DNA of 64,000 nucleotides from Cryptomeria japonica (GCF_030272615.1 NC_081408.1:66629546-66693545); one strand, 5' to 3'. Positions 22,260 through 34,463 are shown, counted from the first letter of the stretch. The notes: generated from the sequence alone by a model not told the origin. Numbers and translations are program-made.

Positions 22260-23935
22260 ATGATGGAGAGTGGAAGCGGAAGTGTACGTGAGGCTAGGGT
22301 TTCTACAAGGGAGTCAGACAAAGCTGAAGATGACGATGAGGATGAGGGGGAAGACAACCCTTTTCCCCCCTCCTTTGTTTTTCCACCATGGTTTTGTTCC
22401 CCCTGTGACTAGTCATAGTTTGTGTTGCAGGGGGTCTATTTTGCTAAAAGCCCATATGATGGATTGGTCAGGTTTCTAGCTTTGGAGGTAGGGAGTCTTC
22501 TGGCCAGATCTGGCAATTTGGTGAGTCATGGCGGTGCTACTTTTGATGGTTTGTGGTTTTCTCATAGATTTTTACAAGTCGATGTTTGGTGGAGTTTTTT
22601 ATCTTTTGCGCGGCTAGTTTTGTGAGAACCACTCCCTACCCTTGCCTTTAGAATGGGGTGGATTACTGGGGCCTCTTTTTTTTTAGGGTTGTTCGTTTGG
22701 AGGGATTTTGTTTCCCTTTTAATAGTCCCTGGGTTTTCTTGGGGGTGTTCATTTTCAGAGGTCTTTTGAGGCTCTGGATCTGTGCCCCGTTGGAGGTTTT
22801 TTTGGGGATGTTGGCCTTTTCATGCCTCTATCTCTGTTTTGTTTCTCATGGGGAGTCTTCTATGATGTCTATTGAGGTGAAATTGACTCCTTTTGAGGTG
22901 GATTTGGGATTTGTCTTTCTTCTTGTGAGCAGTTGCAGGGATAGACTTTGGATGGCTGCTTCCTTTCGCAACCTCTTTGGTTTTTTGTTGTTGTGGTTCT
23001 GGGAGCCATGCTAAAACCTAGTGCTCCGAGTTTGGGGATCATGTTAAATCCCTATGGGGTGGATTTTTTTGGGTTTGATTTCTACATTATAGCCCTTGTC
23101 TTTTTTATCCAGAAAAAGGTTAAGGGATCCTTTCTAAAACCCTTTTTTGCTTTGAGTTCGGGATCTGATCTTCTTGTTGCTTATTATGCTTATCTTGGGT
23201 CCTCTTTTCTGGAGGGTCTTGGTGACCTTCATGTTTGTAGCTCTAAGGATTGGTTCTTCATGGTCTTTAATGTACATCTTAGGGTTTTTCTGGCATTTCC
23301 TATTGAGGTGGGCTTGTCTTCTATGGACGGTGAGATGGATGTTGCTAGAGGTGACCTAGCTCCTACTGAGACGGAGATGGATGCCATTGGTTATTCTTGG
23401 AGTCATTTCAAGTCTTTCTAGGGTAAAGGTTTTGGTTACCTCTTCAAAACCCTATCTAGTTGTTGGATCCCTATAAAACCCACTATTAAGATTGAGGGAG
23501 CCTGGAAAAACCCTATGTATTGTTCTCTTTCTAGGGCTAAGCTAGATGCTGGGAGTTTTCAAGGGCCTAGTCTAGCTAGTCTTTGTCTTGGTTAGGATTA
23601 GGTTTTGCTGAGGATTTTTCTTCAGGTTAAGGGTGTTTGGGAAAACCATGTTTATTGGTTGAGGTTGCCTTTCATACCCTTGTTCTCTATCTTTGATATC
23701 TACAAGTAATTTTAGATCTGTTGGTTCTACCAACATGGTTTGTTTTGTTCTATCTTTGTAATCTGGCTTGCATTTGTTTAGTGTTGGCTCCTAGGTATCT
23801 TTGATCTATTTGTTTGCAACATCCCATTGTTGGTACTAGATCTATGTAAAATCTAAGGGTTTCAGGTCCCTTCAAAACCTGTTGTATGGGGTTTTTGGTC
23901 CCCTCAAAACCTGTTTATCCTAATAAAAAACAATT
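22260..23935 (+). mobile_element. GT-rich non-LTR element, left copy
   Basis: Long G/T-rich plus strand with several overlapping open frames (for example 22658-23014 and 22948-23421) that lack recognisable motifs. It shares ordered landmarks with 38880-40735: ggttctgggagccatgctaaaa near 22996, a ccctttttaaaaccc-type phrase, a run ending gaggtgacct, and the tail ggtttttggtcccctcaaaacctgtttatcctaataaaaaac. The 3' tail shape is that of LINE-mobilised DNA. I see no clear target duplication for this copy. The left limit is approximate. Confidence 0.65.
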
Positions 23936-24454
23936 TGAAATGATTTTTGATGTTGGATTGGGGGATTAAAAGGATTTTTAAGATAACAAAATTTATGATT
24001 GTTTTTCAAATGGTAATTGGTTATGTGGGATTAAAAATTAAATATGACATTCACCAATCCCTTTTTTGATATTATCCGTCCAGAGATAGGTTGTCATTCA
24101 CAAGATTATCTTTTGATCATTGCAATTTCATGTTTGAATTTTTTTTAGGGCAATTTAGGTGAATAGTGTTAGGAATTTGAATATAAGGTATTTTAAACAA
24201 AACCAAACTCTGACATTATACTGGGTGCCTCATCAAAATATTTAGATAAGTTCATTATAGTGGAAATATTTAATTCTTTTAAATATTTTAATCATGTGGT
24301 ATAAATTTTATTTCCTAAAGGAACCAAACAAAGGCAATGAAGGAAAGAATCGAGTAGGTAGTTTTATTATATCCACATTTTCTCCAAAACAATAACTACA
24401 ATAGTGAGAACAATTTGGTTGAGATCTGCCAGTTCTAAAGTAGCACTTTCAAGT
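23936..24454. other. AT-rich spacer, nothing recognised
   Basis: No coding region or clear repeat; it does not align with the DNA that follows the right copy of the GT-rich element. Confidence 0.4.
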
Positions 24455-24620
24455 TAGTTATTGTTGCCCCAATTTTTTGTTGCAAATCATCAATATTCTC
24501 ACCCGAAATTGTTTCAAGTAATTAAGTAGTTGGTTTTCAAATTCTTTGAACCTATGATATCATGGAAAATGTCAATTATGAATTTAAATATGCTAGTGTG
24601 AATAAAGGTAAATTAAGTTC
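24455..24620. repeat. Duplicate of DNA downstream of the SRO gene, part 1
   Basis: Aligns with about 41025-41175 (shared catcaatattctcacc, aaattgtttcaa, and ttctttg...gtgattcc/tgatatca phrases). The copy is interrupted at about 24620 by the coiled-coil element and resumes at 26146. Confidence 0.7.
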
Positions 24621-26145
24621 TAATTAGATTGAATTGGGAGAGTGTGGAACCATTACATAGCGACTAAAGCCAAGAAATCTAAGCTCTCACAAGGAGTGAG
24701 AACCCAAAACAAGAAGGCTAGCTAACAAATTGAACAAATACCAATTGACACCTAGAACCAAACACCACAAAACCAAAAGATGAGACCAGATGAAAAGATC
24801 AAAAACTAGACAACTTAAGACACTAACCTATGGCCTACCTAGTGGAGGGCTTCTCAATTCTCCAATCTTGACTCATCGTATTCACTTTGTTAAAGAAGAA
24901 CCTTTACCTAAAGAAATAGTAGGGGAATTTGGCATAGCTTTCACCCTTAATATCAATGACTCCATTCTAGTAGCAGGAGATGATTCCAAGTGATATTTTT
25001 TTTAGTCTACCTTCTATTGATTTCTTTTTCAATGGACTAGAGAGTCACAAAGTTATTCTTTGACATTTAGTTCTAAGATATCATTTTCTCCATCTTACCT
25101 TTGAGGTTCATCTAGTTCTCTTGCAAAACCTCAATTTCCTTCATTGAATCCTTTCTATTATCCTTGTCATCCATATTTTCATAGAGCCCCTTTAAATACT
25201 CTTCTAGCCCTTCAAACTTCTCAAGCTTATCTGCTAAATTATTTGTTGCGACTCAAACCCTTTGATCCTTATCATCCATTTCCTATAAGGAAGCTCTTAT
25301 GTCCACCTCAGTGAGGGCCTCAAGTCTATTAATTTTATTTCTTCCCACATTTAGTTGGCTCGAGAGCCATTGGATTATAGCTTCCTATTTGTTGTAGGCA
25401 TCACAAAGCTCATTGACCTTATCAACAAAGGCTAGGAAATCTCATTTCCTTGATGAGTTAACAAGTGAGGGAGGAGAAGAGCCAAATGAAGGGCTAGAAG
25501 GGGTGTTAAAATTATGAGCAGGGTTGTGTACTGACCACTCCGACCCAGTAGACCATGAGGAAGAAAAGTCCCCAGAAACATTCTCCTCTGCCTCTGGCTC
25601 TTCAATGATGAACTCAATAATGGGAGGGGCCCGGGGGTTCTTATTTCTAGCCAACCTACTAGGGTCAGCCTAGGTAGGGGCCCCTTTGGGATAAGGAGTA
25701 GAGATGGTGGCTTTACTTTTGAGTTATTTGAAATTTCAACAAACAAGTTGGGATTAAAGGGATGGTAGAGGAGTCGTTGACCAACTCATTAGTGAGGGTG
25801 TTATTTAAGTATATATTATATTGATGTAGAATAAGCCCTTGGTGCAGTGGGAGGACATTTTTAGTTTCACCAACAAGAACAGACTGAGAGATAAACAAAA
25901 AAAATCAATAAGGGAAATTCATCTTTACACCATACCCTAAATGGCTAAGCATGGGGAAAAACTGAAAATGGACCCATTTGAATCTCCCATTCAATGTATT
26001 GCACTTCATAAGGAGAAATGCAACCTCTTTTCAAACCCCAAGCAAATCATCTCTTTTGGGAATGAAATCTATCTTGTAGTTACATCAATAGATAATAAAG
26101 GTTTTAAGTTTGTTTCATCAATAGATAATAAAATTTTTCCTTTCT
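24621..26145 (-). pseudogene. Insertion carrying a coiled-coil ORF remnant
   Basis: Read on the minus strand from 25890: a short open stretch with MSSHCTKGLF, then a Pro/Ser-rich acidic segment (25654-25442; IIEFIIEEPEAEENVSG), then a coiled coil near 25440-25020 (LADKLEKFEGLEEYLKGL, KDSMKEIEVLQEN) broken by stops. The style matches the ORF in the 1-16129 array although the sequences differ, suggesting a second family of the same kind. It interrupts the SRO-flank duplicate. Function unknown. Confidence 0.5.
26083..26137. repeat. 33-bp direct duplication
   Basis: catcaatagataataaa at 26083 and again at 26116. It lies at the upstream (minus-strand) end of the coiled-coil insertion. Confidence 0.85.
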
Positions 26146-26652
26146 AAGTTGTTTTTCAGTTGAGAAATTTTGTTAAAAGGATAACATTTAGTGGCTCATC
26201 CATGTTCTAGGCTTAAAAATATAATTGACATTCTAATATGAGTTAACATTTTAGCTGTAGCTATATATTTCAAAAGATTTTGGAAATGATTAATACTATT
26301 AACATATTACTGCTTTATAGTCACTATAGGGTTTTGATATATGCAAATTAGATAAATTTATTTTATCCCCAAGAATTAAACAATTTACATACAACAGGTT
26401 CATAAAACTGCCCAACAATGAAAACAATTTACATAGAAAAGATACATAAATCCCTGATCAAGAAAGATAGTCAAGACAGTGGAAATCCAAATCAAACATC
26501 AGATTGCATCGCTCAAATTTAATGGAAAAACAAGTCTTATATACAAAAGCATACAATAAAAAAAAATACTGGGATATTTCTTCCAAAAATGTCACTCATG
26601 TCATCGAGGAGTCGAAACGATGCCCCTAATATGCCGCCCTATCCATCAAAAC
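26146..26652. repeat. Duplicate of DNA downstream of the SRO gene, part 2
   Basis: Aligns with about 41217-41758: shared attttgttaaaa, attaaacaatttacat, actgcccaaca, agatagtcaaga, cagattgcatcgctc and the end atcaaaact. It stops where the LINE begins at 26661. In the intact locus this DNA starts about 220 bp past the SRO stop codon, so it could be 3' UTR or flank. No SRO coding sequence is present in this copy. Confidence 0.8.
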
Positions 26653-27113
26653 TAAGGCATGATAGAAAGTAGGGGAAATACCAAGACAAATGAACATAAT
26701 TATTCAATAAGAAAAATACAAAATTTACATTTGGGAGGTTCTGAGAACAAAATGGGGATCTCAAACAAAAATATGATCAAGCCACAAGTCCGAATAAGCA
26801 TAATAAGGCCTTTGTCATGCAATCTAAAATCAAGGATCCATTTTGGAATCACTTGGAAAGTTTTTGGCTTTTTTTCTAAGTACATGAAATGAATTGTCTG
26901 CTAAAGTGGATTCTGGAATGATGGATAGATACCTACAACAACTAGGTAAGTATTAGATCCTTGGCTCAACTTTTTTATCATTTATTGAATGAATGAATGA
27001 GTTTCTAAAAGGAGAGATTATATATAAAAAAACTGAATTTTCTAAGGGTTTTAATTTTTATTATTTGGACTAATAACTAGATTTTGATCCTAATAAACAT
27101 ATCATCAAGAAAC

Positions 27114-28212
27114 TCATGGACTTGAAAAGCACTGAGAGGGGGGGCAAATTAGTGACACCAAATTTAAAACTACTTCAGACACTAACTAGTAGATGAACTT
27201 AACAAAACTTTTAAACACAATGCATGTAATCCAAAATGATATAACAACATCCACAAAAAAGTAAAGCATCCACCTTAACACAAGTGTTTATAAGTGGAAA
27301 ATCCAAATAGGTAAAAACCACGGTGAGATGGAACTCACAAGTTAACTATCTGCAGTAATAGATAACTGATCGGTTAAGGTCTACAAAGTGCTTTGCTAGG
27401 AGTGAATCTTGTTAGAGATCCCAAAGCTTGATTAGAAGCTTATACCTTGTTAGGAGTAACCTAGTTCCAGAGGATTTAAGAATCCAAGCTAGTGGATCAC
27501 CTTGTTAGAGGATTTGTACATTGAAGCTTGGTAGAGATTACCTAGTTAAGGGATTTGATTATGTTGTAATGGTTAGAAAACAACAAGAATGGTTTGATCT
27601 ATTCTAAGTAGCACAATACTTGCTTGATTAGATCCTTCTAAGTACATTCAACACTGCTCTTCAACACACTCTTCATCTTAACACTTATTGCTCTTCAATA
27701 AAAACTTTCTCACTTCATGCATACCATCATAGCATAACTTCTCACTGAAATGATTCACTAAAATGTCTTTAAATATACATTCAAATCTTATGTAGGTCAA
27801 AGGAAATCATGACACAATTTCCTAGGTGTAGTGTATCTAGACAAGTGACCATAACTCATCACAAAAATGACCGCCAAGTAGTCAGTGCTAGTACCTAGCA
27901 CAAAAATAAACAAATACCGGTTGGAACAATCAATACCAGTTTGAATAAAACATATGAACCATTGTCCTTGAGTCTCCTCTTGATCTCCATCTTGATCTTC
28001 ATCTTGATTCCGACTTAGTATAACCATAGGTTGTCTCTTATGCACATAGCGGTTGACAGAAAGTACCAGTTAGAGATTAACCTCTAACATACTGGTTAAT
28101 AGTGTAAACAATTAAAGTTACACCGGTAGTCAATATTATCATATGTGTGTGTGAGAGTGTTTCATCAATGACAACAAGTGATGAATACATTACAATCATC
28201 ATCAAGCCAACA
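27114..28212 (-). repeat. 3' LTR of the non-autonomous element
   Basis: On the minus strand it starts TGTTGGCTTGATG at 28212. It contains the hairpin array at about 27365-27560, including AAGCTT-CTAATC-AAGCTT (plus 27424-27441), and the module CACCGTGGTTTTTACC (plus about 27313-27330). It runs to the C-run near 27140. Confidence 0.9.
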
Positions 28213-28226
28213 ATCTCCCCCTTTGG
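28213..28226 (-). promoter_or_regulatory. Polypurine tract of the non-autonomous element
   Basis: On the minus strand, accaaagggggagat directly precedes the 3' LTR. It is the same tract as in the two Copia elements of the window. About 150 bp upstream the phrase tttggcattgttgtcaaac (plus about 28370-28390) is also shared with the Copia at 7435-7453. Confidence 0.85.
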
Positions 28227-28801
28227 TATTGATGGCAACATTTAGAAAATATCACAGTAATACCACTAAGTGTGCATACACAACAGATTTACACATATAC
28301 TCATACTCTCCCTTAATGCATGCATAAATACAAAATTTTCAAAAACACACATACATATTTCTACTCCCCGTTTGACAACAATGCCAAAATGAAAAGATAA
28401 AATATATACATATATAGATAAATTTTGTATCAAAGTGTTCAACATATATAACAATAATTTTTTATTTTATTTTTAAAGTTCATGCATTAGCTAATCTCAT
28501 AAAAATAGCATTGAAGATCTTCTTAATCTGTGACAAATAATTTTCCCATGATTCCAATATGTTAGCAGTATACTCTAATCTAGATGTCAGTTGAGAATGG
28601 AATTCTTCCATTGAGTCCAATGTGCAGGTTTCAGGGGTTATAAGAATAGCTTCTGCATTGGAGTAGGCTCTCTTTAATATGTCTACCTGTGACGTGAGAA
28701 GACTCTTGAGTTCTTTAAGAGATCGTAGTCTCTTTGCCTTCTCATTATCATAGTTGTCCAGGCAAATAATCTACAGACTTACTAAAGGAATGTATGGAGT
28801 C

Positions 28802-31603
28802 CTAGAGTTGGACATATGCCTTGCATATCCATTCCATTTCTTGCTCTGTTTCAACTTGACTTTTTGAAATTTCATAATAAAAGAAAGTAAAATTGGAGGT
28901 AGAAGCAAGATATTTTCCTCCTGTTTCAATAGCTTTTCTCAACACACTTTTATTGTGAGATAGAGCCATTTTGCCACTTTCATTATTCTTTGCCTGTTTT
29001 TCTCCATATTTCTTCTTGTGGCTATTTTTAGCATACAGTTGAGCATCATCTTCTAGTGACTTGATTTGATCAGATGTATCTGCAACTAACTGACCAAGTT
29101 TGCTAATGGGTGTAGAAAGATGTGCTATAGATGTTTCTGGTAGTAAAACAGACAAAATTTCTACTACATTCTGAATTGTCTCTGCTTCAACCCTTTTCTC
29201 TTTTAGTCTCTTCTTATGTGCCCTAGTTTGCATAGCATTAGCAATCTTCATCATTTTTGATGCACTCAAATTGTTCATATTGATTGATCTTGAGATGCGT
29301 AGAGAATCATCATCATCATCTTCAAGTTGTTTTTGCTATGCCGGTTCAGGGGATACAACCTTAATGATAGATTTCTATATATTCTACTCTATTGTCTTTT
29401 CAGGTGACTGAGTGGCAACATTTTCAGTAGGCTCCTTCTGAATTTCTTGAATGACTGGTGGATATTGGGGTTTCTCTAGTTGTTCTATTGTCGGTGGATT
29501 GTCCACTTTTAGTTGAGTAGCCGGTTGCTCAACTAGTGTAACATGTACATTTGTGATTGTTGGGGGCTCCATATCTAGTGCAACGTTATCTCCAGATAGG
29601 TCAATTGTGTCCTGAACATCATCAACATGAAGAATAATGGATTCATCCTTTTTCTTGAGTGGATAGACCTCATCAGGTTGAATAATCTCCTCTTCATCCA
29701 TTTCCAATAGAGTAACATCATCAGTAGCATTAGCCTCATTTTTAGAGTGGATGAGTTCTTCCCTCTTTTTGATTTCACGGGCTATCTGATGTGTCTCGGA
29801 TTCAATACTTGCCCTTTTTCTATTAAGAAGTTTCAATCTTCTTGTTTTAAAAGCAAAATGCACTTTGTACTGATCAACTAAAGTACTAATTTCATCCGTA
29901 GATAAGTTGGGAAAATATTGGAAAAATATTTCATCAATAATTTCTTTTTCCAATTGAACAGCTTCCTCCCATTTGACTAAAAGAATATTATACAAAGAGA
30001 TTGAAATATCCTTTTCTAAGTCATGCGAAAATCTATTGTAATGACCCAAATAAGTGATCACCTGTTGAATGATTTCTTCTACTCATCTTCAATGAAAGAT
30101 TCAAAATATTCTTTGACATTGTCAAACCTATTCCTCCCTAGTGTCTTCAATGTTCTCTCAAAAACAGTGTTAGGTTTGTAAGTAGATATATCAATACGTG
30201 TAGTTGCCTTTGGCACTACCTTTATCTTCTTGGATGTTTTTATGTTTGCTTTTACCTTCTTTGGTTCTTCATCAGAATCTGATCCCTCAGACTCTAGTTG
30301 CAAAATCAATTTCCTGCCTCTCTTCTTTGTCTTCTTCTTAGTATATATTTCGAGTTCTGGTTCCTTTTTTGTTAGGAAACTCCTAGTAACCCTAGTACTC
30401 TTTCTTGTTGGAGATTCTCCATCAGACTTTTTATTCTTTCCTTAAGTAATTTTAGGAGGTACAATACTGGATTGTTCAGATGCTTCTTGGACTGCCACAA
30501 TGTCCAATTTTGCCTGCTTCTTGTCTAAAGGTGATGCTAAAAGGGTATTAGCATAACCAACCAGTAGATCATGGTTAATCTCAGAACTCATGTCTTCCAT
30601 TTCTTCTTATCTTGGATCAATTACTTGCATTAAGAAAAAGTCAATGGTAATGGTGAAGATTATGTCCTTCTTAAAGTGTTTTACCACATCTTTTGGTAGG
30701 CTCACTCTCATACTCATCTTCTTTTGGAACTCATTGGAATACATATTCAGGGTAGCATGGAAAGTATTCTTGATAGCCTTGATGCTCTTCTTGATTTGAG
30801 CCGAGACCGGTGAGTCCTTTGACCACTCACTGTATCTGATCCCTAGTAGAAAGTCCTGAAAGTAAAAGAATAGACCAACTAATAGTTGACCATACATGAA
30901 TTTCATACTGCTATCCTTCTTGATAGATTGCCAATTCAAAAAAAGTTGTCTTCTCATAACTTCACAGAGATCATAGTCTGCATTATCAACAATCATTATG
31001 TGAGCAGTGTGAACTGTTGCAGATGGAATACTGTTAAGTCTACTCGAGTAAAATACTTGGTAGCCTATCACCATTTCTACTAGTTTTACTGCGTGGTCCT
31101 TAATATTGTTGATGAAAAAAGAATGCCAATCAGATGTAGAACCGGTTAATTTGAAGAAAGTATCGTTTAGAATTTTCCTGAGCTCAGTTACTTCACCAGT
31201 TGAGAAATAGCCAATCACAGCCTGAATGGCTTCCTTTGTAATTGTGTGAGTGCTTTCTAAGTACATGTTTTCTCCATGAAATCTACTCAAAATTATTCTG
31301 ATATGTGCTTCTTCAAAATCTTCAAGAAAATAAGAGGCATTATGAAAACCCTTTTCAAAAACCCTAGCATACTGTGTCTTGATTTTTCTATTCTTATCAC
31401 AAAGTGATTTCAACTATGTGTAGATGTATAGAGACCCTAAGTCTTCTAACTTGTAGTCTATATAACTGGACAAATAATCTTTGACCAAAACTCTGCTTGG
31501 AACTTGCAATAATGCATTATATGACAATTTGTTCTACCTTTAGAGCTTCCATAGCCTCAGAAGTGATCATCGACCTCTCTACATACTTTGAAGTAGATGT
31601 CAT
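28802..31603 (-). pseudogene. Long extra ORF of the non-autonomous LTR element (function unknown)
   Basis: Minus strand, start near 31603, with stops or shifts at about 31520, 31414, 30606, 30442, 30075, 29383 and 29280. Read through, it would exceed 850 residues. N-terminal part (31413-30607): globular, with hydrophobic stretches such as GQLLVGLFFYFQDFLLGIRY. Middle: highly charged, with a basic acidic patch (ESEGSDSDEEPKKVK) near 30290. C-terminal part (30061-28802): coiled coils and Pro/Glu-rich linkers. I recognise no enzyme motif. By position (before the 3' LTR) it could descend from the env-like or additional ORF some Copia lineages carry; this is inference. Confidence 0.6.
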
Positions 31604-32054
31604 TCTATATGAACAAGATTCGAAGTGGTATGTTCAAAGAAATACCTTGTTTCACACACGTTGCCCTGTTTACGGGTTGAAACACCCAAGTGCACACCAG
31701 TTCAACCTTCTACAACCTTCAATTCAACTTAATTTCTCAATTAACAAAACAATTTGACAATTAACAAAAAGACAATCTTAATCAGCTCTGCAATCGCTTT
31801 AAATTTCTTTCTCAAATGAGTTAGGGTAAAAATGACAAAGTAAAAATGGCTTTTATCCTTTTTACCTACTACAATAAATGCTCGCTCGTTAGGGTTACAA
31901 ACCCTAATTTCACTGCTCAAATGGAAAACCAGTTGATAATATGTTAACAGAAAGTTACCAAGATTTCATGATTCAAAATTCTTTCCCGCTCATTTTTCAC
32001 AAGGAGTCTGGAGATGTTTTATTGTTAAGCTCCCCTTAGCCATATTAAAAAGGC

Positions 32055-33350
32055 TCAAGTCATCGGTGCAGGGTTCTCTTCACTTAGAGGTGAAGGAACA
32101 GTTTCTTCTCTAGGTGAGTCATCACTTTTCTTCTTCCAAATCCGATTCATATCCTCTCTAGTTTCTTTAATATCAACTTTTTGCTTTCCTTTCTGATCCT
32201 TAGAAGAGTTAACCGGTTTGCTATTTTTGGATCTACTGAATTTTGTTAAGTGCCTCGATTTGTTACAGTGATAACAAACCATACTAGATGATCTCCAAGG
32301 TCTTGCATTTCCTCTTCATGTTCATCTTCTGTAGTTCATAGCCACATGACCAAAGTTATTATAGAAGGTGCAAATAACATTTGTTACCTTTTCCATCTTA
32401 AATGGACTTAACTAGTTGTCATAGGATCTTTGCCAGTTCAGGTTTACCCAGTTATCAAAGTTCCTTATCTGGTCACCATTTGGTCTTGGATGCATATGTG
32501 GCATAGGATTGTTTTCCCCATATCTGCACTCAATAGATCTATGTCCATACATTCCACATGTGAAGCAATGACCTTCAAACTTTTTGAACACATACCTAGC
32601 ATTAGTATTGTAACTTGTATTTCTGTTAGGTTTGTCTCTACAAACATTTGCAGTGTGACCATGTTTATGGAAAACAAAGCAAACAGGTTTAAAGACCTTC
32701 TTACCGGTAGGCTTATTGATCTTAGGAGCAGATTTGTTCTTAGGATTGTTGCTCTTTGTACCGGAGGATTCACCTTTTTCAGTTGTATGAAAACCAAGTC
32801 CAGAGACATCACCCTTCATTCTTTGTGATTGAATTTGTTCTTCCAGCATGGTAGAACTCTTGATGAACTTCTCCAATTTCTCATTGGCTTCAGTAAGTTG
32901 TTTGATGAGATCTTCATTATGCTTAGACAGGTTCTCTTTCAGAGATGAAGCAAGTTCAAGAGATGTAGGTTTTCCTTTTCTTCTCTTTCAACAATCAAAT
33001 GCTCATGCATAGTGGCATTTTCCTATTTGATCTTTGTAATATCTTGATCTCTTTACTTGATAAGGTCTTCAACAGTTCTTTTGGCTTCCAGTTCTTGACT
33101 CATGCGGATAGTGAGACCTTCTAGCTATCTCCTCAGATTCAGTTTCTCACCGTTTAACTTTTCAACTTCCTTTGCTAAAGCATCAATATTGGCTTCATCT
33201 GAAGAACTATTATCAGACATCTCTAATAGTTGTTTAGTTAGCTTTCTCCTTTTGACTTGAGAAGCTTTCAGTTTGAGCCTTAGGTTTTCAAGCTCATTTA
33301 TGTTAGCTTCTAGCTCTCTAGCCATCTCGAAGTCACACATGTCCCCCATG
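32055..33350 (-). pseudogene. Gag-like ORF with coiled coil and four zinc-knuckle positions
   Basis: Start ATG at 33350, 50 bp after the primer site, in the context accaccATGGGGGAC. The N-terminal ~200 codons are coiled coil (ELENLRLKLKASQVKRRKL), with stops near 33125 and a shift near 32970. Then come four knuckle positions: CFVFHKHGHTANVC (second Cys lost) near 32690, CFTCGMYGHRSIEC (intact CX2CX4HX4C) near 32560, CTFYNNFGHVAMNY (decayed) near 32375, and CYHCNKSRHLTKFS (last Cys lost) near 32275. No capsid-like UBN2 segment is visible. It ends at 32055 after a Ser/Pro/Glu tail. Only one knuckle retains all ligands. Confidence 0.8.
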
Positions 33351-33397
33351 GTGGTTTCAAGGCTCCCTTCTAAGTGGTTAGGATTTAAAGAAGTTTC

Positions 33398-33409
33398 GCT
33401 CTGATACCA
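33398..33409 (-). promoter_or_regulatory. Primer binding site of the non-autonomous element
   Basis: Plus strand gctctgatacca, which reads TGGTATCAGAGC on the minus strand, two bases inside the 5' LTR. Identical to the primer site at 3182. Confidence 0.93.
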
Positions 33410-33411
33410 AT

Positions 33412-34458
33412 TGATGGACTTGAAAAGAACTAAGAGGGAGGGGTGAATCGGTGACACCAAATTTAAAACTACTTCAGACACTAACCGGTAGATGAACTTA
33501 ACAAAGCTTTTAAACACAATGCATGTAATCCAAAATGATATAACATCATCCACAAAAAGTAAAGCATCCACCATAGCACAATTGTTTATACGCGAAAAAC
33601 CCAAATAGGTAAAAAACAATGGTGAGACGGAACTCACAAGTTAACTATCTACAGTAATACATAACTAATCGGTTAAGGTCTACAGAGTTCTCTGCTAGGA
33701 GTGAATCTTGTTAGAGATCACAAAGCTTGATTAGAAGCTTATACCCTATTAGGAGTAGTACCCTGTTATGAGTAACCTCACTGGAGGATTTAAGGGATTT
33801 GATTCTGTTGTAATGGTTAGAAAACAACAAGAATGGATTTGATCTGTTCTGAGTAGCACAATACTTTCTTGATTAGATCCTTCTAAGTACATTCAACACA
33901 TCTCTTCAACACACTCTTTATCTTAACACTTATCGCTCTTCAATAAAAACTTTCTCTCTTGATGCATACCATCATAACATAACTTCTCACTCAAATGATT
34001 CACTAAGATGTCTTTAAATAGACATTCAAATCTTGTATCGGTCAAATAAAATAATGACATAATTTCCTAGGTGCAATGTATCTAAACAAGTGACCATAAC
34101 TCATCAAAATAATTACCGCCAAGTAGTCGTTGTTGGTACCTCATCACAAAAATCAACAAATACTAGTTGGAACAATCAATACCATTTTGAATAAAACATA
34201 TGAACCATTGTCCTTGAGTCTCCACTTGATCTCCATCTTGATCTTCATCTTTATGCCAACTTAGTATAACCATAGGTGGTCTCTTATGCACATACTGGTT
34301 AAGACAAAGTACCAGTTAGAGATAAACCTCTAACATACCGGTTAAGACTGTAAACAATTTAAGTTACACCGGTAGTCAATATAACCATATGTGTTTGTGA
34401 GAGTGTTTCATCAATTACAACAAGTGATGAATACATTACAATCATCATCAAGCCAACA
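33412..34458 (-). repeat. 5' LTR of the non-autonomous element
   Basis: About 1047 bp, TGTTGG at 34458 to CCATCA at 33412 on the minus strand. It is parallel to 27114-28212 but has lost ~50 bp in the hairpin region near 33780. AAGCTT-CTAATC-AAGCTT is kept at 33723-33740. A TATA-like ctatttaaagacatc lies on the minus strand near 34009-34023. Confidence 0.9.
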
Positions 34459-34463
34459 AAAAC

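Larger units (their letters stand above)
27114..34458 (-). mobile_element. Non-autonomous LTR retrotransposon, minus strand (gag-like and extra ORF, no pol)
   Basis: LTRs at 33412-34458 (5') and 27114-28212 (3') flank 5.2 kb of internal DNA, with a tRNA-Met primer site and a PPT. The flanks gaaac (27109-27113) and aaaac (34459-34463) fit a 5-bp target duplication with one change, and the inverted LINE copy near 60690-60730 shows the empty site. Internally I find a gag-like ORF with zinc knuckles and a second long ORF, but no protease, integrase, RT or RNase H motif on either strand. The primer site, PPT and LTR modules match the Copia elements here, so it was probably mobilised by them. Confidence 0.9.

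Noticed and set aside
22948-23421. 157-codon ORF in the GT-rich element as a host gene
   Set aside because: Lies inside a retroposon with a sister copy that does not keep the frame; composition is strand-biased (F, L, W, G, S) without motifs.
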